Positions 32,511 to 47,220 of a stretch of 64,000 nucleotides of DNA are shown piece after piece. The stretch lies in contig JADGJP010000015.1 of NCBI GenBank assembly GCA_027603065.1, positions 491,933 through 555,932 on the forward strand. Direction: 5' to 3'. The notes beneath the pieces are model-generated. The model saw nothing but the letters and a program-made list of their open reading frames with translations. It made no database searches and was not told the origin of the DNA. Made by a program: the position numbers and the translations under genes. How positions within the stretch are numbered: position 1 is the first letter of the stretch; each line of letters opens with the position of its first letter. Source of the stretch: Geranomyces variabilis (taxonomy: Eukaryota > Chytridiomycota > Chytridiomycetes > Spizellomycetales > Powellomycetaceae).

Positions 32511-33464
32511 ATGCCGTCACACTCAAGTAAGGAGCAGTGTTCCTCGGACGTACGGTCTATATGGAACTCGATTGCAGACGCTCCTGTCTTGAACGCCGGG
32601 AGTCTGTACGTAGCGTTGCACGTTGTCGCCGCGGCAGCTGTCCGTCACAAGTTGGACCTGTCAAGTCTTTCCCGAAGCGACCGCATCTTTCTCGCCGAAA
32701 AGCTGCCGTCTACTGTCAGCGCTTTTCTCACGGCCGTGCCCTCAATCGTACTTCACTCACGGCTACCGTGGCGGAATGACTTGATAGCGCCATATCCGCG
32801 GCTCTTGGATCGGATCCTTGCCCAGCACATCGGATATACGGTACCAGCCATTGTCAACCTTTTCGTTATGAAAATGTGCATTCGTATTCATTGCGTCTTT
32901 TGCACAAAATACCAGCTCTATGACTTGGCCATTATGGCGTACGCAGGCGGCCAACATCCGACAGCCTGGATTCACCACATACTCGGCATTTTAGGGACTG
33001 CCCTGATGCGACACTACCGTACAGCAGCGTACTTCCCTGCCGTTTTCTTGCCAACCGAGATCACGGTTGTTTCGACCAATTTCCTTTGGATATTGCAGAA
33101 GTTGGGCAAGGACGACGGAAAGGCGTTCAGTTGGGCGCTGGTTCTTCGAGCTATCCTTTTCTGCCTAGTAAGGGCGCCAGCCGGTACTATTGGCCTAATT
33201 TACGCACTGCGAGTCGTTCGGAGGCAGAAAGCTGCGGCTGAGGCCAAAAACAGCGTGACTGCCTCATCACAGGCGGAGGTCCAGCCTCAACGCGCCACTA
33301 CTCCGGGCACGCTCTGGCAGCAGCTGCGACAAACGCCAAGCGTGGTGTGGAGCCTCACGACCATCAATGTGCTGTCGTTTACAGCTTTAAACTTTTACTG
33401 GACGAAACTGGTCCTGGTGGCCGTGAAGCGGCACAGACATCGTGGGAAAGTCCACCACATATGA
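32511..33464 (+). CDS. TLC-domain (TRAM/LAG1/CLN8) membrane protein, TLCD4-like
   Basis: A single exon of 317 residues with about six membrane segments, including SLYVALHVVAAAAVRH, GYTVPAIVNLFVMKMC, LYDLAIMAYAGG, WIHHILGILGTALM, LVLRAILFCLVRAPAGTIGL and VWSLTTINVLSFTALNFYW. The H-H pair in TAWIHHILGILG and the following aromatic and polar spacing fit the TLC domain as seen in TLCD4/TMEM56 proteins. The C-terminus is basic (VAVKRHRHRGKVHH). TLC proteins are ER or Golgi proteins linked to ceramide synthesis, lipid sensing or membrane composition. This one lacks the catalytic spacing of ceramide synthases as far as I can judge. It is divergent from UBP14, with 125 bases between starts. Confidence 0.78.
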   Translation: MPSHSSKEQCSSDVRSIWNSIADAPVLNAGSLYVALHVVAAAAVRHKLDLSSLSRSDRIFLAEKLPSTVSAFLTAVPSIVLHSRLPWRNDLIAPYPRLLDRILAQHIGYTVPAIVNLFVMKMCIRIHCVFCTKYQLYDLAIMAYAGGQHPTAWIHHILGILGTALMRHYRTAAYFPAVFLPTEITVVSTNFLWILQKLGKDDGKAFSWALVLRAILFCLVRAPAGTIGLIYALRVVRRQKAAAEAKNSVTASSQAEVQPQRATTPGTLWQQLRQTPSVVWSLTTINVLSFTALNFYWTKLVLVAVKRHRHRGKVHHI

Positions 33465-33602
33465 CACGACAGACGCAAACTGATGATGTATGAATCAGAT
33501 AACAAACTGCGTCGAAATCTGATGTGCTACCAAAAAATATAGTTATGATCACTGCTCGTACGCCAAATTGGGACCTTTTTGCTATCTCGCTTCTGAGGAA
33601 AG

Positions 33603-34374
33603 CTACGCTGAAAGGGTTCCCTTTGTGCTAGGAACATCGGCAGGATCGCCGAAGGGTGTGATGGCTTCACGCAAAGCGATGGCAAGCGCTTTAAATGCCG
33701 ACTCGGCGCTGTACGTGCAAACCATCCAAACAAGTCAGCTTTTTGACATACATAACTTTTTGATGATGAAAGAACGTGGGGCGTACCGGTGGTGATCATT
33801 GAAACCTCGCATGCAGTCAACATGAACCGTGAGGCCTGCCGCGGTCGAGAAGCTTTGAATGACATGGGGTATCATTTCGCAGCTCAGATCACCCAACTTC
33901 TCCCGCTTGAGACCCAGCTCCACCACAGCATACGGCCGACCAGAGACATCAACTACAGCCCGTGAAAGCGCCTCATCCAACGGGGCATAGGCGTATCCGT
34001 AACGCCTGATGCCTGCTGGCGGACCAAGGGCATCCCTAAATGCGTGACCAAGGGCGATAGCGCAATCTTCGGCGGTGTGGTGGTCGTCGATATGAAGATC
34101 GCCTTTGCAGGTCAAGTTGAGAGACCAGCGAGAGTGCTTTGCCAGTGCATGAAACATCTTGTTTTCACAAACGAGAGAGGAGAGAGAAAAGACCCCGGGG
34201 TTGCTGTCAGCCTTCCGAGAGGAGACACGAATGTTGAGGTCTGTTGACGTGACTCACGTGGTCCAGGAAGCCTATGCCTGTTGCGATCTGAATGGACTGG
34301 ACGCCATAATCGTTGAGCTGGAGGGCAATGCTGATTTCAGTCTCGTTAGTCTTGCGGTCAACGTAGACGGTCAT
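33603..34374 (-). CDS. HIS3: Imidazoleglycerol-phosphate dehydratase
   Basis: This enzyme dehydrates imidazole glycerol phosphate in histidine synthesis, a manganese-dependent step. Three exons (34374-34258, 34157-33787, 33708-33603) join to 197 residues. Diagnostic motifs are [33 protein letters not shown], the metal-binding [48 protein letters not shown], then [20 protein letters not shown], and the end [11 protein letters not shown]. Metal-ligand histidines are in the two H-H motifs. Length is slightly below the 210-220 residues of yeast. The first intron carries a CACGTG right at its donor (34255-34260). Convergent with the TLC gene. Confidence 0.97.
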
Positions 34375-34843
34375 GGCGGTGGGAGGGTTGCGGGGATGAC
34401 CAAGAGAGGAAGCGAGCAGAGAAAGCGATTTGTCCCATCACATCACAAATCCCAAGCGATTGCTGCGCCTCGCCAATTGCGCAGCGGCCATAGGTCAGTC
34501 ACGTTTTCCGACAGCGGTACGGGCGTCGTCCAGGCTCGCCTCTCCAACTCCCATCGCCGATTTGCGTTTCGGCAATGGCTCGGCTTGGCGTTATGCCTAT
34601 TTTCAGAGCGCCACGAGATGACTTATGCGCGGGAGAAATCACACGGCTTGCCCAGAAATAGCTTGTGGCTATTTTGCGCCCCGCTGTTGACCATGTGGCA
34701 AATGAGGCGAAGGCCTCGCCGTATCAAAGCTCCACGAGGTCTGTATAAACAAACGCTATGCCCTCCGCCAACCGCCCTCCTCTTCTGCCAACAAAAAATT
34801 AACATCTGCATCCTCACTTTTTTTCTGATACGCTATCTTACCC
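34375..34843. promoter_or_regulatory. Divergent promoter between HIS3 and the forkhead gene
   Basis: A 468-base gap between divergent starts. A plus-strand frame that crosses HIS3 intron 1 and this gap has no family features and is rejected as a gene. No perfect GCN4 site (TGACTCA) was noted, though the HIS3 exon 1/intron 1 edge contains TGACTCAC, at 34250-34257. Confidence 0.4.
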
Positions 34844-36251
34844 ATGTCCACGCAAAACTTTGCACTGTATCCCCCACAAATCATCGTCCCCTCCTCTCCA
34901 ATGGATCTCGACGACAGCTACGGAGCGCCGCCGTATGTTGGATACTACGCGTACGAAAAGGTCCCGCGATTTGACGGTTGGAATGACCCATCCTATGATG
35001 CGACTTCGGAACTCGTCAATGATCACTTTTGGGCAGTCGAGACAAATCCCGCGCAGCCGGGAACCGTCAAGCAATTTACGACCTACCACCCATCAAGTAG
35101 TAAGCAGCCGCAAATCAATAGAATCAACACCAAGCTCCGGACCGCTATTCTTCGGAACCGGGCACAGGACTACAGCGGCCACGCGAGCGCTGCGCTTTCA
35201 GAATTGCTCACTGCCGACCCGCTAAACTACTACTCGCCGGCGAGCACAGCTGGTGCGCCGTTGCCGGAAGGATCGATCGGCGGGTGGGACGACACCTTGT
35301 CCAACGACGGCACGCCTTACTCTGCAAGCGGAAGCCCCTATCCAGAATCTCTGTACTCTAAGCGAACCGGCGAGCGGTCCCACCTGTCATTTCAAGAGCG
35401 GGCCACAATCTCTGCACCTGATCACCACGCGCTTCCTCCGATTGAGCAGATTGACGGCAAGCAGCCTTGCTACCGGGAAATGCTTCGGTATGCGCTCAAC
35501 TCGCATCCAGAGGGCCGGATGCCGCTCTCTGAGCTATACCTGTGGATAACGACCAACTATCCAAATTTTGTTAACAAGGTCGCAAAGTGGAAGGTAACCG
35601 AGAGTGAGCGCATATCAATGGCAGGCAATGTGAGCCAGAAGCTTACCTGTTTTCTGACAGAATTGCGTCCGACACGCCCTTGCTCGCGAGGGGACCTCTC
35701 ACGGAGGACCGCGCCTGTTTGACCATGAGCCTCGACCCATTGACCGACCGGGCCGCGGTGATTTGTGGTTTGTTGTGGGTGGCACCGCCAAAAGCCAAGC
35801 TGGCTCGTCCAAAACGCAATCCACAAATGCGGTAGCCGTGAAGAAGGAACGTCCGTCTTCTGTACGTCACCAGCCTTACGTCAAAGATGCTAAAGCAAAA
35901 CGCGACCCCGCGACGTCCCAAATGGGGTCTGCCACGAGACACTTATCTCCATCCGTAAAGCGAGAGAACCGCCCGACGCCGCACCTCGCCAACGCACCGA
36001 CTGTCCCATCGAGTCCGGACCACTCAACATATACCCCAGTTGGACCAGCGGTTACTCCCCCAGCCGCGCCCGTTCCGCAACAAAACGCTTACTCGTTCGA
36101 CGCACGAACTGTGTCATCTTTGGAAGAAGCGATTTATGCCGGGTTTGCGGACGAAACATTTTCGACTGAGTCAGCCGCTGCGACTGCTCAGCAGCACAGT
36201 GCCGATGACTGCGCGGCGTGGCTGGCAGATCAATTTTTATTGTACCAATAA
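34844..36251 (+). CDS. Divergent forkhead-type transcription factor
   Basis: Two exons (34844-35593, 35661-36251) join to 446 residues. A forkhead/winged-helix domain spans about residues 207-290. Helix 1 reads QPCYREMLRYALNSHPEGRM, then PLSELYLWITTNYPNFVNKV for helix 2. The recognition helix, rebuilt across the intron, is AKWKNCVRHALAREG, followed by a wing and GRGDLWFV. In classical forkheads this helix reads W-x-N-S-I-R-H-N-L-S-L-N, so the core N-x-x-R-H is kept but the following N-L-S-L-N is replaced by A-L-A-R-E. The rest is disordered, serine/proline-rich, with a C-terminal acidic and aromatic patch ending AWLADQFLLYQ. Probably nuclear. Target genes cannot be inferred. Confidence 0.82.
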
Positions 36252-36402
36252 GGATAAGAAAACATTAGAAAGTATTTTATTATTTCGTAATTTTTCAATA
36301 GATTGTCCATACAATGCCGTTTATGTCTATTATTAGTTATTGTTGCGGGCGGGCGCTTTTTCTAGTGGTGAGTCATTGCTGTCGGAGCTCCCGCTCATTT
36401 CC

Positions 36403-37898
36403 ATGCAGGACCCACCATGCAATGAGCCCATGGCCGTGCCTGATCCCAAACACAAGAATCGCTTGACATATCACACGCACCGGCAGATTCCTTGCGTCGT
36501 CTTCGAGAGCGTGAGAATTTTCATATCAGTCATTAGCGCCGGCCGTGCATGGCCGAGCACATCGACCCCCCTTTCTGCAGGTACTTACTTCATTGTACCA
36601 TCTTTTCTGCTGCTCTTCGCAGTGCTAAAGAATGGTCTGGTGTCCTTAAGGTGGCACATACGCGTCCATGATTGCAACAATGAGCGTTACTTCATCATGA
36701 TAATGTGGGCGTCGGCGTTTTTCGCCGCGATAATGACGGTGTGCGGCATAGGGACTCTTGCAATGCGCGCCCGCAAATCAGAACACTGCTTCTTTCATGC
36801 CGGACTCGCTAGTTTCGAGATGTTTATGCTGTGGGCTTCTGTAGGGGCTGGGTGTCGTTAGTATTCATTAGCAGCAAAGCAAAAAACAGTTTGGAGGTGC
36901 CAAAACTGATCGATCTTCTCTCTTCTTACCATCAGCCATGACACTTTGGTTCGTCGTAATGGCAACAGACTGGCAGCCACTCAGCACCAATCCGATATTA
37001 ATGGCGGCGTGGGAATGCTTCCCGTGGACAGTCGGTAGATCAGCCCTCTGGATTTACACATTCGCTATGTTGTTATCAACTCCAAATTCCACAACAAAGC
37101 GGCGCCCGCCTACCAAAACCCTTAGCCTCATTCTTCGTGCGCTGATTATCGCCGAGCTCTGTTTGACTACGCCGTTCGCAGCCTGGAGCGGTCAACGTTT
37201 ACTGCAAGGCGACATGCACATGTATCAAGTGTTGACCGGCGTAGTGAACGCACTACACAGCGTGCAAAGTGCCTCCTTGGGCATCGGAATGTGGTTCTTT
37301 GGAGGCCAAATGGTGGAAATTGCCACGGAAAATCGCAACGAGATGAAAGCGAGCCTTAGAACAAGTAAAAGTAGCCATAGCTTGGACCACAAGCTCGGCA
37401 AAGCCATCTTGAAAATGCAGATGATGAACCTGTCTGCCATGTCCTCCCTGGGCTGGCAAGCGCTCATTCTTCTGATATTTGCTTTTATGCCCGAAAAGGT
37501 ATGTCGAGAGTTCAAAAAGAGAAATGGATGCAAGACTTCGCTAAAGATGTTTTCTCTTTACAGCTACAATCCGTACAGTGGTGGTCGCTGATTCAATGTG
37601 CAATGGGCTTCGTGGGCGTGACATCTTTCTTTGCGTGTGCGCAGGTAGGTGTACTTTGCCCCCCTCTTCCCACACATTTCACGCAGCACTGGCTGACGAC
37701 CACATTCAGGTTGTCGTCTTGTGGGCGGAATTTCACCCGAAAGAAATGCCGGAAGACATGGTCGGCATCTTGAACGTCATGATCAGGCGGCAGTCTGTTT
37801 CTTCCCCAGAGACGCAAACTGGTGAAAGTAACGAACTGCTGCCGAATGCTTCGCGAAGCGGAAATCAATTGGTCCATACCCGACAGCGAACGTGTTAA
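36403..37898 (+). CDS. Multispanning membrane protein of unknown function
   Basis: Four exons (36403-36856, 36936-37498, 37564-37644, 37710-37898) join to about 428 residues. The first junction uses a GTTAGT donor and is the least certain. Seven to nine hydrophobic segments are visible, for example YFIVPSFLLLFAVLKNGLVS, MIMWASAFFAAIMTVCGI, LILRALIIAELCLTTPFA, VNALHSVQSASLGIGMWFFG, LGWQALILLIFAF and LIQCAMGFVGVTSFFACAQV. A charged loop of about 40 residues (ATENRNEMKASLRTSKSSHS) sits before the last pair, and the tail is polar. The plan loosely recalls a seven-pass receptor, but I see no receptor family motif and name no function. Confidence 0.65.
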
Positions 37899-38557
37899 CA
37901 TATATTGCGGAGGATAAACTTGGTTACTAGGAGCTCATTTACCCAGCTGTACAGCAAGACTTGGAATCTTGAGAAACCGATAGTCATGCATCTTTGCTGC
38001 GAGCGAGTCCTTGCATTCTTTGTGTCACATAGTTTGGGAAACCCTCCGCGCACTCTGTCCAATATTTTCGGCTCGCGGATTCAACGCGGACCCTGCGCGC
38101 TAGAAGCATACCCTTCGCCGGCTCACTCTAATCGATGCTATGAAACTGTTCAGTTTGCTGCCAGGCCATCGAGCTCGCGGAATAACTGTTTTGCCTTTTT
38201 CCGGTGTGCCCCATAAAGAAATGAACGTTGCGCCAGTACCGGGAGAAATTTCCTGCCGATTATAATCAATAACATGCATATGCTTGTTAATTTTTTTGTG
38301 GACATTTTGGCTGCCCATTGTTTTTGAGCTGACAGAGCGGGGTACAGGCCGTGCGGTAATGAGTAATGGGTCACCCAAATAAGTTGTGTAAACCGACAAA
38401 AAAGTATCTCCTCGACACATGTTGCGCTTGTGCAAGCAGCGGACGCCAAGGCCCAAACAAAAAACGTGAGGAAAGCGGCAGAAAAGACAAGGTCGCGACA
38501 TTCAGGAGGTAGCAGGGCAAGATGGGCAAGAATAATTATTATATTGCTTGGAGAACG
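37899..38557. other. 660-base gap with no supported gene
   Basis: A minus-strand frame of 133 residues (38501-38100) is the longest here. It has no recognisable domain and no splice support. The gap separates two convergent genes and should hold their 3' ends. Confidence 0.35.
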
Positions 38558-41465
38558 CTATCCCATCAGAACAAGCATGCGGTTCATGGCCGTTAGCGTG
38601 TCGCCGGGAACTCTATACTGCAGAGACCCGGCAAAGAGGGTAAGAGCTTTGGCCAGATCTTTCAACTCGTACAGCTGCCGTTCTTTAGCCGACGCCTCCA
38701 GCGAGTTGACGCGCGTTTTAGTCAGATTCTGGTAAATTTCGTAGACCATGGTGCTGGCGCTAACGAGAACGTCGGGCATGACCTTCGTCACGGCATCAGA
38801 CAGGAGCCTAAAGTCTTGCGCTTTTTGCTGGATCTCGCTCATATCCATCCGGGTCGGTACAATGCCCGTGCCCAGGAGGAATGGAAGCGCGTCATGGACC
38901 GAAGTTGTGCTGCTACCTTGCGAGAAGGCCAGCATGAAACGCGTGAGGGACAGAAGGTGCTCGCACGTCTGCTTTGCTTCGTCGTCAATCTTGGCAATCA
39001 TTTGCGGATGGTTCTGGTAGTAGCTCAAGACCTGCTGCGCAAGTTCGACAGGGTCGCCCTCCCGCGGGAACACGTCGGTGCGTTGGCTCGCGCTCAAAGA
39101 GGCCTTTCCGCCATGTCGAGACTGCTGCTGCTGGTCGCGGTAGCGCTGCTCCAACAGCCTGTCGCTCAGTTGCCTATTCAAAAGCTCGATGACCCGGCCG
39201 GGCTCGCCGGCGAGATTGTGCAACCGAATGGCGTCGTGGAAGTGGCCCTCTTGCTCGGCTGCATTGGCCGTCTGCGTTATGATAAACTGCTTGAAGTCTT
39301 CCGCCGAGTAGATGTGGACAAGCGTTTGATACAACTCGACTTCGCCGGTAACCCGCGCGCCGTTGGGGCGGACCTCGCCAACGAGGGCTTCAAACTCGCT
39401 TGATCGGAGAACCACCTCTCGGATAAGCTTGTGTGTAAATGTTGTGTACTTGCGCCCGCCGGATGACGAGATCGCGTCGTCACGATTGACAGCCCGAGTG
39501 GCATCCTCCTTCGACAGGGGCGCGCCCAAAATACCGAGGAACAGGATGTACTGCAACGAACCGCTCGGGTCGTCTTTGGCCATCTGATTAACGCAGGAGC
39601 TAATCAACTGGGCAAAGTTGAAAGTCCGAAGCTGGTAGCTGCCTGAAACACTCGTCAGCTGCTCCCCATTGACGAGGAGCTGGGAATCGTGTACGTCGTA
39701 CGGGCTGTCTGGAACTCTCAGAACGCCATAGTGCACCATCGCTATCGCAAAGTGGATTGCGTCGACTGCGAATGCATCCTGCTTCAAAAGCTCCGACACT
39801 GCAAGCTCGAACTCGCCGGAAAGAAATAAGACTTGAATCCAGACCATGGGATTGCTAAAGTGTGCGGGACCGAAACGTTGCAGCTGGCTTGCAACATCCC
39901 GCAAGGTGTACTGCTCTTGAGTAGCGTCGGTCTCGAGGACCTGTTCCTGGGTGAGCATCAGCTGCAACCACACGTAATCTTCCGTAGAGCTGATGACCGA
40001 GCGATCTTTAATGCCCTTGTTGGTCATGTCGCAACGCCCGATGATTTTGTACAAAGCCATTTTGAACGGGTCCACCTCCTGATTGCCACTTCGGTCGCGG
40101 ATTTTGCTGTTCCATTCTTTGATCAATCGGTTGCGTAATTCCGTGGGAAGCCTGTGCGCCGGATCTTGCATCCATGCGCGAAAGTATGCCGGAAATTCGG
40201 GAGAAGAGGGCTGGAGGGCGGACGCGTTTTTCTCTATGTAGCTGTTTGCATCTTCGAGCAGGCCGCATCGCACGAGGGTGAAGACGTGACCCCAGAATGG
40301 CTCCCCGTTAACTAGCTGCAGGTTCGAACTGTACCGCCCGTTTCGCCGCAAGCGTAGCTCAAGTGCGGACCTCACTTCACTGTGAACCGTTGGCGTTCCG
40401 CCCAGGGCGGCCAGCTGGCTGCGCACGTATCCGGAAAGCCACGATCGATATTCTTCTTCCAGCCAGGCACGCGCACCAGACGTCATTTTCTGTCGGAATG
40501 CCGTGGCGCCGGCCTTCCCTTGCTTGTCTGCGTAAAGCTTGGCAAATTGACGGGCTTTCAACGGCTGCCGCATGGGATCCCTCACGCTTTTAGGATCGCC
40601 TCCCAGCATTCGGAAGAGGAGCGACCAATATTTGAGCACCATTCGTTGAGATGAGTCGTTCAGGGTCACACTAGCGGCTGCTTCCCAAAACGAGATCAAC
40701 GACTCGAGGTCCTGCCCTACTCGCCGCTTTTCGTTTATGTCCCGCACAACCTTGGCATACGCCGCCAATCGAGGATGAACGGCACCGCTTCCAGGTGCCA
40801 TGCTCTCCACTGATGGTCTACTTGTTGCTGTACTGGCCACTGGCCGGCCTGGACCTGTAAAGGGGACCCTATCAGCAACAGCGCCGCGGAGCTTTACACA
40901 GGCAAAAAAATCGAAAAGTACCCTGCGACGAGCGGAGGCCTTGAATTTGCTCAGGGCGTGACCAAGAGGCGTTGTGCTGCCCAAGCTCTTGAAAAAGCTT
41001 CTTTCGACATCTCTCCCAGTCCTGGTAAAGAAGTCTGTCAAACGATACTTGATACCGCTTGGAGGTCTCGCGCTTCGTATTCAAAATGGCACCGGTAACA
41101 ATGTTTTCGTATTCATTTCGCAAATATCCGTCAATGTCGGTGTCACGCACGCCGGTCAGAGGCTCCAGCGTTTGGGACAGGTCAATTTGGTTCAAGACTT
41201 CGCGGACTTTTTCGGGCTCATAGCCCTTGTTTGCAAACATGGTAATCGTTCGAGGATCGAGCGTGGCATCTGCGGCAGACCCGAGGGTGCCATCGGGAGC
41301 AGACTCGGCGATTCGGGTTGTTCGAGAGAAGAGACGCTTCGATTCCGCGTCAATCTGGTCGAGACCGCGTTCGATTTGCGGTGCGTCTGGCTGGACTGTG
41401 TGGTTTGTCAGCAGCCTCGACTGCTCGAGCAGCTGTGACAGAGAGACTGGTTGTCCGTTGAGCAT
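38558..41465 (-). CDS. NIC96: Nucleoporin Nup93/Nic96
   Basis: Nic96/Nup93 is the linker nucleoporin of the inner ring of the nuclear pore. Two exons (41465-40922, 40854-38558) join to 946 residues through a 67-base intron. The N-terminal short-helix region and coiled coil (about residues 1-170) include SRLLTNHTVQPDAPQIERGL, and DWERCRKKLFQELGQHN marks the family. The alpha-solenoid starts around HPRLAAYAKVVRDINEKR and runs to the end. Family blocks include WLEEEYRSWLSGYVRSQL, LVRCGLLEDANSYIEKN, FPAYFRAWMQD, ENYVWLQLMLTQEQ-like and LSYYQNHPQMIAKIDDEAKQ. It starts 236 bases from the BUD23 start, so the two probably share a promoter. Confidence 0.95.
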
Positions 41466-41701
41466 GGCTGTTGCGGTTGGTTGGGAGCCTGGCGAGGGCG
41501 ATGGGGTTGGGGCGATCTTGAGCGAGTTGCGAGTAAGTCCCAGCGAGACGGGCGAGACCGCGGGTCACGTGGGCCGGGTGGCTGTGCACACGCGCTGCTG
41601 CGCTTTGTGTGTGTCTGGTCTCTCTCCTTGCCTGCGCGCACGCCCAAAAAGAAACATAAACGGCCGGAGCTTGCCAAAACACACACATTAGCCAGCAACC
41701 A
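41466..41701. promoter_or_regulatory. Bidirectional promoter NIC96/BUD23 with CACGTG
   Basis: A 236-base gap between divergent starts, with GTCACGTGG centred on the CACGTG at 41566-41571. It is G-rich on the plus strand and has no TATA box. Confidence 0.5.
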
Positions 41702-42864
41702 ATGTCACGCCCGGAGCACTCGGCCCCGCCAGAAATCGTAAGTATATACGTATGCCGTGCGAGTGCTATCAAGATATCGAAGGTTTATGGCAAACGTTGA
41801 AAAGAGCATTCAAACTAATCCCCCAACTCCAAGTTCTACAATGAGGACGAGGCCACGAAATATACCAGCAAGTAAGGCCGTTATCAGACTTTTGACGGTT
41901 GTAACTGCTGCAGACTTGCTCATTTCTGCTTTGGCTTGTAGCTCACGTATCATTTCAATTCAAAACGAAATGGCCTGGAGAGCGCTTGAACTACTAGCGC
42001 TGCCCGAAGACGAAGTTGCGTTCGTACTGGACATTGGTTGCGGCTCGGGCTTGAGCGGTGAAGTTCTTGAAGAGGAGGGCCACGTATGGGTTGGAATGGA
42101 TATTAGCGATTCAATGTTGGAGGTCGCAAAAGAGCGCGAGGTCGACGGCGACCTGTTCTTGCAGGACATTGGACAGGGAGTTGGGTTTCGCGCAGGCACA
42201 TTTGATGGGGCTATCAGGTTTGTCTTTCGCACTTTCCGCAGAAGCCTTGCAGCACGCGCTCAGGGGTCTCACTGGTGGCCTCCAATTCGCCTTAGCATTT
42301 CGGTAATCCAGTGGCTATGCAACGCGGACAAGACGGTCAACAACCCTCGCTCGCGCCTTAAGCGCTTCTTCAGCACTCTATACTCGTCACTGGCGCGCGG
42401 TGCCCGCGCTGTTTTCCAGTTTTACCCCGAGAACCCCGAGCAGATCGAAATGATCATCAGCAGTGCCATGAAGGCTGGCTTTACTGGCGGTCTCGTGGTT
42501 GACTTCCCAAACTCATCGAAAGCGAAAAAGTACTACCTTTGTCTTTTTGCTGGATACAAGGACAATGCCAAGGATTCGCCAGCTTTGCCAAAAGCGCTTG
42601 GGGAGGGTGATGAAGGCGCTCAGGTCAACTACGCATCAAATCGGTACGGCCATAACGGTTTCTCGTTTGCCTGGCAAATTTGTCTTGCTTACTGAAAATT
42701 GGGCTTCCCGAAGTGTGCATGCCCGCCGCAAGGGACCCGTAGATCGAAAGCCTGTCAAGGACAAGAAGTGGGTGCAACACAAAAAGGAACTAAACAGAGC
42801 TCGAGGCAAGGACACGCCACTTGATTCCAAGTACACAGCGCGGAAACGACGAACGAAATTCTAG
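41702..42864 (+). CDS. BUD23: 18S rRNA (guanine-N7) methyltransferase Bud23
   Basis: Bud23/WBSCR22 methylates one guanine of 18S rRNA and is needed for 40S subunit maturation, with Trm112 as partner. Five exons (41702-41737, 41834-41871, 41942-42217, 42296-42643, 42714-42864) join to 282 residues. It begins [19 protein letters not shown], followed by [20 protein letters not shown]. The SAM motif is [18 protein letters not shown], then [15 protein letters not shown] and [40 protein letters not shown] and [20 protein letters not shown] are highly specific. The basic C-terminus ([13 protein letters not shown]) acts as nucleolar signal in the family. The first two exons are only 36 and 38 bases. 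Confidence 0.97.
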
Positions 42865-43974
42865 AAAATTGCTTTCACCACGACACGGGTTCATTCTTTG
42901 AGGGGCTGGTCAGTTCGAACAGCCTTACACAGAGTATTTAAGGTAGAATTGAAATTACATAGCATACTGTAGGCGCAGAGGGGAATGAGAAAACTCGGTA
43001 AAGCACTCACAACGACGAGGTTATCGGTTAAGGCTAGAATAGGAGTGCGTTGTCATTCAATTGCTCACAAATTACTCGTTTCGCAGTGACATTGGTATAA
43101 TAGGAAACGGCTTCTCATTCCTCCGGCCAATTTATCTTGGCCAAACATTTATAGGCCTTGTCGAGAGGTCTTCCGAGAATATAGTTGTTTTTCCGTCTTC
43201 TTCCCTCCTCACGCCCTTTCGCTCCCATTGAATTTTTAGCTCACCTATTGACCATGTTCTCCATAGAATCAGCGGGAATCGATCAAGGGAGCAGCACACG
43301 TGGCAAGGTTGTACGCGTATGTAGCTAAAGGGAGCGGTACAGGCACGCAGGTGTTGGCACATCTGTGGGCGGACTCTCGACGCGGGCTACACACAGGATC
43401 TTCAATTCAATTTTCTCGCCTCCGTTCTAGACGGTTTGCTGGTAACAGATTGAGGCCGGCACTTCGTCGTGACGACGCGATCCAATGACCAAGGCTTTCC
43501 TGAGTGACAATCGCCGTTTGCTTCCTGTTGACGTCCTTGTCACTACCAATCATTCCGCGTTCGCCGCGTCGCTATATTACAGAGCCATCTTGTCCCTGGT
43601 TATTTGAAGCTGAGGCAACAGGACAGCGACGGCGGATGAGAGCACGACCTCTGGGTACGGCCAGTGCTCCGCGCTTCTGACAATGGTAGGCTTTGCCGTG
43701 TTATGACCATGAGCGCCGCTCAAGCCGGTTCGTGTGTTTTTGCTAGGTGTCACAACAATGACACCCAGAGAGATGACTTTTTCGGTCGTCGGCTGGGTTG
43801 TTCCGAGAGGAGCTTGAGGCAGTCTCGATTTCGGACTCGAGTTCCGCTGAGTCAGTACAACAGTCGCGAGACCCATGTCGGTGGCTCGCACCCGCGTTGT
43901 CCGTCCCAGTAAAAGAAGCCCATCGGCAGTTTCGAGCATCCGCTGGCCATCCGGAGAAAGAGTTGCAAATAATC
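42865..43974. other. 1.1-kb gap upstream of the kinesin gene
   Basis: A minus-strand frame of 120 residues (43939-43577) and plus-strand frames around 43664-43912 overlap here. None shows a domain. The right part may include an alternative first exon of the kinesin gene: a plus-strand ATG at 43875 opens a frame that could splice at 44022 to the SAM exon. The rest looks noncoding. Confidence 0.35.
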
Positions 43975-47066
<3,092 letters not shown>

Positions 47067-47220
47067 ACACACGGGGTGTGACCGGCAGCCACTTTCCTTC
47101 ACTTTTTCCTACGGTTGCACTTCAAAAAGCTAATGCATCAGCCGCCGAGGAAAGCGAGATGCATGCATGGACAAAAATGTAATTAATGATAAAATCTATG
47201 TGAGCTCACGGCGACCATGA

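Noticed and set aside
34159-34974. Plus-strand frame of 271 residues over the HIS3 start
   Set aside because: It covers HIS3 intron 1, exon 1 and the divergent promoter in antisense and then overlaps the forkhead start.
38100-38501. Minus-strand frame of 133 residues between two convergent genes
   Set aside because: No recognisable domain, signal or splice support; composition looks like noncoding DNA.
43577-43939. Minus-strand frame of 120 residues upstream of the kinesin gene
   Set aside because: No family features, and it overlaps frames on the plus strand that may belong to the kinesin leader.
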